NCBI GenBank assembly: GCA_013388755.1 | Contig: JACAEQ010000028.1 | Span: 21,230-85,229 of the forward strand | Source of the DNA: Chloroflexota bacterium | Lineage (GTDB): Bacteria > Chloroflexota > Chloroflexia > Chloroflexales > Roseiflexaceae | Length of the DNA stretch: 64,000 bases | Direction: 5' to 3' | Notes under the pieces: model-generated | Seen by the model: only the letters and a program-made list of their open reading frames with translations | What the model was told of the DNA's origin: nothing | The model's database searches: none | Shown: one piece after another, positions 17,337 to 24,464 of the stretch | Numbering within the stretch: the first letter of the stretch is position 1 | Layout: each line of letters opens with the position of its first letter | Made by a program: the position numbers and the translations under genes

Positions 17337-17354
17337 GCGCTGAGGTTTGACCCA

Positions 17355-18059
17355 ATGACGGCAGGTGACTGGATCGGGCTCGGGATTTCGTACGCATATG
17401 CTGTCGGGTTGCTGGCTTCTGGCGAGGCCCTGCACCGTTTTGCGGGATTACCGGCGGACCTGACGCGCAAACTGATCCACGTTGGCGCGGGGATGTGGGT
17501 CTTTGGTATTCTGGCGCTGTTTGATCGCTGGGAAATCGGCATCGTTCCCTTTGCGACATTCATTCTGGTCAACTACGTACTCTACCGCTACCGCGTCGTC
17601 CGGGCAATGGACAGCGCCGACAGTTCGCCAGGAACGGTGTATTTCGCGATCGCCATTACCATGCTGTTTGCCCTGCTATGGCGCCCGCAAGGCCCGATCG
17701 ACCGCGGCGTGGCGGCGACGGCGGGAGTCATGGCGATGACATGGGGCGATGCGCTGGCAGCGCTTGTGGGGAAACGGTTTGGGCGACGAAAGTATACCGT
17801 CGGACACAGTACCCGCACACTGGAAGGGTCGGCGGTGATGTTTGCCACAAGTGCGCTGGCGATGCTACTGACAGTCACCCTGCTGCCAGGATCGGCGCTG
17901 GCGCCGTTTGCGCCTTCCGGCGATCTGGCGCGTGGTATGACCGCGGCGCTGAGCGGCGCTGCCGCCGCCACGCTGGTTGAGGCCGTGTCGCCCCACGGCA
18001 CCGACAACCTGAGCGTCCCACTGGCGGCAGCGGCCGCGGCATACCTGGCCGGCGCCTGA
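17355..18059 (+). CDS. Phytol/dolichol kinase-like membrane protein
   Basis: A 234-residue polytopic protein (about six helices) of the CTP-dependent polyprenol kinase family. The diagnostic motifs are LTRKLIHVGAGMWVF, TWGDALAALVGKRFGRRKY and STRTLEGSAVMF, followed by VEAVSPHGTDNLSVPL. In plants and cyanobacteria the VTE5/VTE6 relatives phosphorylate phytol or phytyl phosphate released from chlorophyll. Here recycling of a bacteriochlorophyll alcohol side chain is a reasonable guess, but dolichol-type lipid substrates are also possible. It ends 22 bp before the convergent msrA. Confidence 0.82.
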   Translation: MTAGDWIGLGISYAYAVGLLASGEALHRFAGLPADLTRKLIHVGAGMWVFGILALFDRWEIGIVPFATFILVNYVLYRYRVVRAMDSADSSPGTVYFAIAITMLFALLWRPQGPIDRGVAATAGVMAMTWGDALAALVGKRFGRRKYTVGHSTRTLEGSAVMFATSALAMLLTVTLLPGSALAPFAPSGDLARGMTAALSGAAAATLVEAVSPHGTDNLSVPLAAAAAAYLAGA

Positions 18060-18081
18060 TCGCATGATCATCACGACGGTG

Positions 18082-18636
18082 TCAGGCAACCTCGGGTTTG
18101 AGCCGGGTGGCAAACTTCTTGCGCGCCTTGAGCACCTTGGGCGCAACGACCACCATACAGTAGGGCTGGTTCGGGTTGTTGGCGAAATACTCCTGGTGGT
18201 ACTCTTCGGCAACATAAAACGTATCGAACGGCTTGAGCTCGGTCACAATCGGCGCGGACCAGACGTTCGCCGCATTGAGGCGGGCGATTGTTTCTTCAGC
18301 AATCCGGCGCTGTTCATCGTTGTGGTAGAGAATGATCGAACGATACTGCGTGCCGACATCGGCGCCCTGGCGATTGGGTGTTGTTGGATCGTGGATACTG
18401 AAAAACACCTCGAGCAGATCACTGAACGTTATGACCTGGGGATCGAAGGTTATCTGTACCACTTCGGCATGGCCGGTCCTGCCGCTGCATACGTCGTGAT
18501 AGGTTGGATCCGGCCTGTGCCCTCCGGCGTAGCCTGATTCGACACTGATGACACCCTCAAGTTCATCGTACACCGCCTCAAGGCACCAGAAGCAACCTCC
18601 ACCGAGGGTTGCCGTTTCATATGTTTGTCGGGCCAC
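18082..18636 (-). CDS. msrA: Peptide methionine sulfoxide reductase MsrA
   Basis: A 184-residue MsrA from GTG 18636, preceded by AAGGAG at 5-base spacing. It has the catalytic GCFWC motif (C15), then [42 protein letters not shown] and [17 protein letters not shown], all family landmarks. It reduces methionine-S-sulfoxide in proteins with thioredoxin as reductant and repairs oxidative damage. Its upstream region is occupied by a MITE-like element whose end lies only 14 bp from the start codon, so its promoter probably lies within that element. Confidence 0.96.
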   Translation of the reverse strand: MARQTYETATLGGGCFWCLEAVYDELEGVISVESGYAGGHRPDPTYHDVCSGRTGHAEVVQITFDPQVITFSDLLEVFFSIHDPTTPNRQGADVGTQYRSIILYHNDEQRRIAEETIARLNAANVWSAPIVTELKPFDTFYVAEEYHQEYFANNPNQPYCMVVVAPKVLKARKKFATRLKPEVA

Positions 18637-18650
18637 GGGAACTCCTTACT

Positions 18651-18805
18651 GTCTATCCGAAAAACGCTACGCATCCTGTCATTGCGCGGAGCGTCAGCGA
18701 CCGCCTGCAGCGAGCGCAGCGTGGCTGGAGCAATCGCGGCGTTTGGTACAGAGATTGCTTCGCTTCACTCGCAATGACATCCAATTATCCGTTATTCGGA
18801 TAGGC
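18651..18805. mobile_element. MITE-like element, copy B, abutting msrA
   Basis: 155 bp bounded by GTCTATCCGAA (18651-18661) and TTCGGATAGGC (18795-18805), an 11-bp inverted repeat with one mismatch. The left half, GTCATTGCG-x-GGAGCG-x-CAGCGACCGCCTGCAGCGAGCGCAGC, is nearly the same as copy C; the right 55 bp match the left end of copy A in reverse. It has no coding capacity, so mobility would need a transposase in trans. Confidence 0.7.
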
Positions 18806-18995
18806 GCTTCCTACGATTGCAGAGAGTTGATGGTAGATTGCACCCTTGTGGGCCGCTGACCTCATGTGAACGACCACGTTGTTGGCGTGGTACATGGTAG
18901 TATACGTTACGCCTGCCCGGCGGATGCTGCGGCGGCACAATATGTTACAATGGGCCGTCTCGGAATGGTTCACATACGTACGGCGCCGGCACTCT
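18806..18995. other. Non-coding upstream region of the deacetylase gene
   Basis: No gene seen. TACAAT (18951-18956) could be a -10 box for the deacetylase gene; no clear -35 partner is visible. Confidence 0.3.
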
Positions 18996-20900
18996 ATGCC
19001 GGTGCGGATGGCACGACGAATGCGGCGGACGGTTGGCATTGCGCTGGCAATCATAGCAGGTGTGGCGCTGGTTGGCGCAGTGTTGCTGGCTCAAGAACGC
19101 GTCGCGCGCTGCGCTGCCGTCCCGCTGATCGCCGGCGATCTGCTGGACGATCCCGATTTCGCGGCGCTTACTGCCGGTGGACCGGGCGGGGTGCTCCTCC
19201 CCTCCGGCTGGAGCGCGCGCGCCACCGGCGTGCAGGTCGGTAAGTTTACGGTCTCCGGCACCGGTCATTCGTTCCAGCTCCTGGGCATTGCCAATCACCT
19301 CCGTACGCCGGCTGTCAGCATTCGCCCGGGCGCGGCGTATTGCGCCACCGCCCAGGCGCTTGCCGACTCCTCTTCTGCAACACGTGTACGCCTGTCGTTT
19401 CACTGGCTCGATGCCGCGGGCAATGAACTGCAGGTCGATCGTAGCGCCTGGCAAGAGGTTCGCCGTTGGAACGGCCCTGGCGACGCCGGTGGCTGGTCGG
19501 TGGTTGGTGGAGGGTTCATCGCGCCGCCAGACGCAGCCCGGCTGGCCGTCACGTTTCAACCGGCGTCGGATGACCGTGTCTACCTGGATGTTATCAATAT
19601 CCGGTCGGGGCGCTTTCCCGCTGCGATAGGCACGCCACCTGCCGGTGAGGAACGAATGTCGCCCGTCAGCGTGCGTCCCTGGCCGAATGGCGCGCACGCA
19701 GCGCTCTCCTTTTCATTCGACTGGGAGACGGCCATGGGCGGGTTGATCCACTCCCGCTCGGTGGATGACCCGAACTCTGACCAGGACCCGGTGCTGCGCG
19801 GCATGCGCATGCGCGAGGGGATCACCACGACGCTGGACATCTTCCGGCCATACGGTATTCGCGCGACCTACTACGCGACCGGCTACAATTTTCTGCCCGG
19901 TAACACCGAGCAACGCCGTTTTATGGGTGACCCGACGTTCGCCTGGGCCAGCCGCGACAATCGCTGGCAGACCGACGCCTGGCAGCGCCAGCCGTGGTTC
20001 TCGCCCGACCCATACGGCACGGTGCAGAGCGATCCGGCCTGGTACTTTGGTGACCTGGTGCCGCTGGTCCGGCGCGAAGGGCATGATATTCAGAGCCATA
20101 CCTTCAGCCATTTATACGGCGGCCTGGCCAGCGCCGACGAGTGGCGCAGCGACCTGGCGGAATGGCGTGCAGTCGCTACCGAACACGGTGTCGCGCCGGC
20201 GCGCTCACTGGCCTTCCCCTGGAGCGGCAGCGCGGGTATGACGTATGCGAACTGGCAGGCGCTGGCAGAAGCGGGTATCACCTCGGTGACGCGCACCAAC
20301 TGGAACCCGCGCCAGCCACAGTACCATCTCGTCACCGCCGAAGAGCCGCACTGCCGGCCGGTGCCAGGGCACGAGATGATTCTTGCCTGCCCTGATTTCT
20401 ACCTGACCGAGAACAGTGCAGCGGATGCGCCAGCGATGATTGATCGGGTGATTGCCACCGGCGGTATGCTCGACCTGTGGGCGCACACCGAGGAGGTGGT
20501 CACGCCTGGCCAGATCGCAGCCTGGAGCCAGGTTGTCCGGTATGCCGCCGAACGGCGTGGTGCCGGCGACCTGTGGATCGCGCCGCTGGCGGAGATTGCC
20601 GAACGGCAGCAGGCGGTGGCAATGGTGGAAATAACCGTTGAGGATCGCGAACCCGGAACCTGGAATCTGGAGGGGGAGACGGGGAGACGGGGAGACGGGG
20701 AGACGGGGGCCGATCCGGTCAGACTACGCATTACGAATGGCAGCACGATAGATCTCGCGGCGCTGACGCTTGATCTGCCGTTTCAGGTGTTGCGTGCTGT
20801 GGGTGCGGTTGATGACAGACCTTTCTTGCTTCATGGTTCAGTGCTAATACTTGACCTGGCGGCAGGCGAGACGGTCGAGGTGCTGGTATGGCCGGCGTAG
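18996..20900 (+). CDS. Membrane-anchored polysaccharide deacetylase (NodB domain) with N-terminal beta domain
   Basis: About 634 residues from ATG 18996; other in-frame starts upstream (to 18879) and at 19008 are possible and none has a good ribosome site. An N-terminal basic stretch and membrane helix are followed by a jelly-roll-like domain of about 170 residues (PSGWSARATGVQVGKFTVSG) that may bind carbohydrate. The NodB domain then shows ALSFSFDWE (motif 1, Asp), HDIQSHTFSH (metal His pair) and LWAHTEE (late His). Such enzymes remove N-acetyl groups from surface glycans outside the membrane. A short repeat-derived insert (20673-20708) precedes a C-terminal beta domain. It overlaps the next membrane-protein gene by 13 bp. 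Confidence 0.8.
   Translation: MPVRMARRMRRTVGIALAIIAGVALVGAVLLAQERVARCAAVPLIAGDLLDDPDFAALTAGGPGGVLLPSGWSARATGVQVGKFTVSGTGHSFQLLGIANHLRTPAVSIRPGAAYCATAQALADSSSATRVRLSFHWLDAAGNELQVDRSAWQEVRRWNGPGDAGGWSVVGGGFIAPPDAARLAVTFQPASDDRVYLDVINIRSGRFPAAIGTPPAGEERMSPVSVRPWPNGAHAALSFSFDWETAMGGLIHSRSVDDPNSDQDPVLRGMRMREGITTTLDIFRPYGIRATYYATGYNFLPGNTEQRRFMGDPTFAWASRDNRWQTDAWQRQPWFSPDPYGTVQSDPAWYFGDLVPLVRREGHDIQSHTFSHLYGGLASADEWRSDLAEWRAVATEHGVAPARSLAFPWSGSAGMTYANWQALAEAGITSVTRTNWNPRQPQYHLVTAEEPHCRPVPGHEMILACPDFYLTENSAADAPAMIDRVIATGGMLDLWAHTEEVVTPGQIAAWSQVVRYAAERRGAGDLWIAPLAEIAERQQAVAMVEITVEDREPGTWNLEGETGRRGDGETGADPVRLRITNGSTIDLAALTLDLPFQVLRAVGAVDDRPFLLHGSVLILDLAAGETVEVLVWPA
20673..20708 (+). repeat. Octanucleotide tandem repeat (GGGGAGAC) within the deacetylase gene
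   Basis: Four copies of GGGGAGAC in a row (20673-20704) plus GGGG. Translated as EGETGRRGDGETGA, a charged linker between the catalytic and C-terminal domains. The 8-bp unit is out of phase with codons, so changes in copy number would usually shift the frame. Confidence 0.85.
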
Positions 20901-22618
20901 AGCAGGCGCAATCGGCGATGACGCCTGTGCGCACAGCCTGGCTGGCGCACGCGATACCGTTCGTGGTGCTGGCGCTCGCCGCGCTGGCGATGATCCATCC
21001 GGCGCTCGGCGCGCCGGCAACGACGATCATCGGCTTGCCGGGCGATAACATCCAGTATGTCTACGCTGCGGGCTGGATTGCCGAAGCGTTACGCACCGGC
21101 ACTTCGCCATTCGTCGACTGGCGGATCAACCCCCCTGTCGGGCTGGCGCTACTGGCAACGGATGTGCCATACCTCGGGTATGCCGCCGTTGCGCCGTTGA
21201 CCTGGCTCTCTGGAGCAGTCTTCGGTTACAATGCGCAACTCGTGCTGGCCCATATGCTCTCCGGCCTGGGTGCGTATCTGTGGATACGACGCCTGACCGG
21301 TAGCGTGACCGGCGGGCTGGTTGCCGGCCTGGCATTCATGCTGGCGCCGTTTCGCCTGGCGCACAGCTACGGCCATCCGCAGATCGTGAGCACCTACCCG
21401 TTGCCATTGTTCTTCTGGGCACTGGACGAATCGCTGCGCACGCACCCCGCGCGCCGGGTGTTGCTCGCGCTGGCAGGTGCGACGTTCCTGCTGAGTTCGG
21501 CGTCGCAGTACTATCTGGTCATTGGCCTGGTCAGTGGCACGGCGTATGCCGTGCTGACCCTGGCAACACGGCGGCTCAACCCGTTGCACGGCGCATGGCT
21601 GGCGGCACCGATGACGCTGGCCGGCGCGCTGCCTGGCTCAGCGCCGTATCTCATGGTGTCACGAAGCGGCGTCTACGTCCCATACGAGCTCGATGCAGTG
21701 CGTATGTGGTCGGCCAGCCCGATGAACTTCGTCATGCCGTCGCATCTGCATCCGCTGTGGGGCGCGCTGGTCGATCAGATGCGCCCGGAGACGTTGTGGG
21801 TCGAGAAAACGCTGTACGTTGGCCTGGTCGCGACGATCCTGGCGGTGGTTGCGCTGCGCGCTTTTGACCGTCGGCTGGCGTGGATCGGGACAGCACTGGT
21901 GGCGGCGATCCTGGCGCTCGGCACCGATCTGCATACAGGCAATCTGCCGGTGAACCCCGAAACCCCGTTCTGGCTGCCGGCCTATTATCTGAACCAGTTA
22001 CCGGTACTGGAGTTGATGCGAGTGTGGGCGCGCTTTGGGATTGTGACGATTCTGTTTGTGGCATTGCTGGCCGGGGTAGGAGCGGCACGGCTGATGCGAG
22101 GGAGAGGGGGAGAGGGGGAGAGCCGGAGACTTGGGGATGGGAGAGCGGGGAAATGGGGATCAGCGATTGTGGCGGTGGCGCTGGTGGCGCTGGTGGTGAT
22201 TGACCTGCTGCCGGGGCGGATGCAGAGTTTTACGCTAGAACCTCGCCCGATTGACCGATGGCTGGCGCAACAACCCGGTGCTCTGACGGTCGGATTTGTG
22301 CCGGTGATTGATGATGTTACAAACTACCGCATCCTGTTCGGCACGCTGTTCCATGGTAAGCAGACGTTCGCATTCATGCACCAGGCACACATGCCGCCCA
22401 TCTTTCAGGAGTTCAATGAGCGTTCGCGTGGCTTTCCCGACAGTGCCTCCGCTATGCGGCTGCGGGATCTGGGGGTGCGTTACCTGCTACTGGAGAAGCC
22501 GATCTTCGATGGCAAACGCGCCTTTCGCTGGAGCGTGGTTGAACGGCGGCTGGCGCAAACGCCAGAGCTGTACGTCGTAACTCAGGTTGGGGATGTTGTC
22601 GTCGTAGGGTTTCGCTGA
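20888..22618 (+). CDS. Polytopic membrane protein, glycosyltransferase-C-like, unknown specificity
   Basis: 576 residues with about twelve hydrophobic helices. The first extracytoplasmic loop has GLPGDNIQYVYAAGWIAEAL, matching PGPPGDNLEYVWKIQWFASAL in the 805-residue protein at 29141; both also carry a late RPIDRWLAQQPG or RPVDRWLAQQPG segment. An early acidic Asp in the first loop is typical of GT-C lipid-sugar transferases, so transfer of a sugar or modification of a surface glycan is inferred. No experimentally known family was recognized. A purine-rich repeat (22098-22162) is inserted in frame between two helices. Confidence 0.65.
   Translation: MAGVEQAQSAMTPVRTAWLAHAIPFVVLALAALAMIHPALGAPATTIIGLPGDNIQYVYAAGWIAEALRTGTSPFVDWRINPPVGLALLATDVPYLGYAAVAPLTWLSGAVFGYNAQLVLAHMLSGLGAYLWIRRLTGSVTGGLVAGLAFMLAPFRLAHSYGHPQIVSTYPLPLFFWALDESLRTHPARRVLLALAGATFLLSSASQYYLVIGLVSGTAYAVLTLATRRLNPLHGAWLAAPMTLAGALPGSAPYLMVSRSGVYVPYELDAVRMWSASPMNFVMPSHLHPLWGALVDQMRPETLWVEKTLYVGLVATILAVVALRAFDRRLAWIGTALVAAILALGTDLHTGNLPVNPETPFWLPAYYLNQLPVLELMRVWARFGIVTILFVALLAGVGAARLMRGRGGEGESRRLGDGRAGKWGSAIVAVALVALVVIDLLPGRMQSFTLEPRPIDRWLAQQPGALTVGFVPVIDDVTNYRILFGTLFHGKQTFAFMHQAHMPPIFQEFNERSRGFPDSASAMRLRDLGVRYLLLEKPIFDGKRAFRWSVVERRLAQTPELYVVTQVGDVVVVGFR
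22098..22162 (+). repeat. Purine-rich imperfect repeat inside a membrane-protein gene
   Basis: GGGAGAGG/GGGAGAGC-type units in a run of almost only purines. It is translated RGRGGEGESRRLGDGRAGKWG in a loop between hydrophobic helices. It resembles the octamer array at 20673 and the start of the array at 25451. Confidence 0.7.
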
Positions 22619-22646
22619 GAACAGCAGGTACGCCGGAGCGATAAGT

Positions 22647-24464
22647 GTGGCACGTGTAGCCGTACCGACAACCTGGATCGTGGCGCTGGGCCGGCAGCGT
22701 GGGCCATTACGAGTGTACCAGTGGCTCTGGCTGCTGATCTGTACGCTGGGGGCGCTGGTTGCTGCGGCGCCGCGCATCCTGTCGCAGCCGATCCGCTACG
22801 AAGCCATCGCCGTGACCAGCATTGACGCCGCCGGGCGCTATCGAGAACTCTACAGCGGTGGCCAACCCGACGATGACTATCGCGCCGTTGAGGTACAGGC
22901 ACTGGAGCTCCTCAAAGCGCGCCGCCCCGATCTGGGCGGCCCGACCTACAGCATACGCTTCGTACCCCGGGCCGATGGCTGGATCGAGATCATCGCCCTC
23001 GGGCGCACCCCGGCTGAAGCGCAGGCACTGGCCGACGAGGCCGCAGAGACCCTGGCGCGCGCGGTGCGCGCGGCGGGCGGGCGCGAGATTCTGCGCAACC
23101 TGATGGGCTGGGAACTGACCGAAGCATTGCAGGGGCGCGAACCGGAGACCAGGTTCCAGCGCCTGCTGCGCGAAATCATTCGGACGCAGGCCTTCCCGCT
23201 GAATCGCGCCGTCGAGCCGGTGTCGGCCCATATGACAGTGGACCAGCTACCTGCTGAGGAGCTGAGCGACCTGGCACGAGCCCTGGAGGTACGCGAGGAG
23301 CAACTCAGCCGCATTGACATACCGGGCCTGGATGCGCAGCGCGCAACCCTGACCGACGCAGCGCGGTTGCAGCAGATCACCGCCGATCTGCAACGCCTGG
23401 CGATGGGACGCCAGGCCATCCGTGATGCGCTTGGCTACCTGTATAGCAACCTGGGCGCCAGGTTTGCACCCGATACGCCGAGTGACGCCTACCGGGAAGC
23501 GCGCGCGGCATTGCCGGCAACGGCGGTTGACCGCCGGATACCACTCCTGCTGGCGCTGGCAACCGTGGTCGGGATGGTTTTTGGCGCGGCAGGCGTGGCG
23601 GTAGACAGCAGCGCCGGCGTGATGCGCAAGATCGTCGAGTTGTGGGCCTACCGCGAACTGATCCGCAACCTGGTGCTGCGCGATCTGCAGGTGCGCTACA
23701 AAGGGAGTGCGCTTGGCTATCTCTGGACGCAACTTGCGCCGCTTCTGCTCATGCTGGTTTTCTGGTTCGTCTTCAGCGCCTTCTTTCAGGCCGACATCGC
23801 CATGTTCCCGGTCTTCATCATGGTAGGCCTGCTGCCATGGAACTACGCCAATGAGGCGGTGAGCGGCGGCGCGCGCAGCGTCATTGAGAATGCGACACTT
23901 ATCAAAAAGGTCTTCTTCCCACGTGAGGTACTTCCGCTGGTGGCAGTTCTCTCCAGCCTGGTTAACTTCGTGCTCTCACTACCGATGTTGTTGTTGATGA
24001 TGGCAGTGGTACAACTGGCGTATGCGCCACTGCGCGCCGCAGGGCACTGGACGAATTTCTCGTGGACGTTCGCCTATGTGCCGGTGCTGCTTGGCATCCA
24101 GACGGTATTTCTGGCCGGTGTCGCACTCTTTCTCAGCGCAGTGGCCGTGCGCTATCGCGATACTGTCCACCTGATCGGCATCCTGTTGCAGTTCTGGTTC
24201 TTTCTCACGCCAGTCGTCTATTCGCTCGATCGTGTGGCCGGGCCACTGGCACAGGCGGTACGCTGGCTCAATCCCATGGCCTCACTGGTTGAATTCTTCC
24301 GCGAAGTGCTGTATGGCAATGTTGTGGCAGCGAACCAGATCCCTACGCCCAACCTGCCCGCGCTCGACAGTGTGTTGCGCGTGTTGCTGACTGCACTGGC
24401 GACGCTGGCACTGGGTTACTGGTACTTCCAGCGCCGCAGCGGCGAGTTTGGCGAACGCCTATGA
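22647..24464 (+). CDS. Wzz-like chain-length domain fused to polysaccharide ABC-2 export permease
   Basis: 605 residues from GTG 22647 with GGAG 9 bases upstream. The N-terminal about 320 residues have two flanking helices (residues 27-44 and about 295-318) around an alpha/coiled-coil periplasmic region, a Wzz/polysaccharide co-polymerase-like plan. The C-terminal 280 residues are an ABC-2 permease of the Wzm/TagG type: LRDLQVRYKGSALGYLWTQLAP, WNYANEAVSGGARSVIENATLIKKVFFPREVLPL and WFFLTPVVYSLD. It would export undecaprenyl- or lipid-linked polysaccharide. No ATP-binding partner (Wzt) lies nearby. The fusion of chain-length control and permease in one chain is unusual. Confidence 0.8.
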   Translation: MARVAVPTTWIVALGRQRGPLRVYQWLWLLICTLGALVAAAPRILSQPIRYEAIAVTSIDAAGRYRELYSGGQPDDDYRAVEVQALELLKARRPDLGGPTYSIRFVPRADGWIEIIALGRTPAEAQALADEAAETLARAVRAAGGREILRNLMGWELTEALQGREPETRFQRLLREIIRTQAFPLNRAVEPVSAHMTVDQLPAEELSDLARALEVREEQLSRIDIPGLDAQRATLTDAARLQQITADLQRLAMGRQAIRDALGYLYSNLGARFAPDTPSDAYREARAALPATAVDRRIPLLLALATVVGMVFGAAGVAVDSSAGVMRKIVELWAYRELIRNLVLRDLQVRYKGSALGYLWTQLAPLLLMLVFWFVFSAFFQADIAMFPVFIMVGLLPWNYANEAVSGGARSVIENATLIKKVFFPREVLPLVAVLSSLVNFVLSLPMLLLMMAVVQLAYAPLRAAGHWTNFSWTFAYVPVLLGIQTVFLAGVALFLSAVAVRYRDTVHLIGILLQFWFFLTPVVYSLDRVAGPLAQAVRWLNPMASLVEFFREVLYGNVVAANQIPTPNLPALDSVLRVLLTALATLALGYWYFQRRSGEFGERL

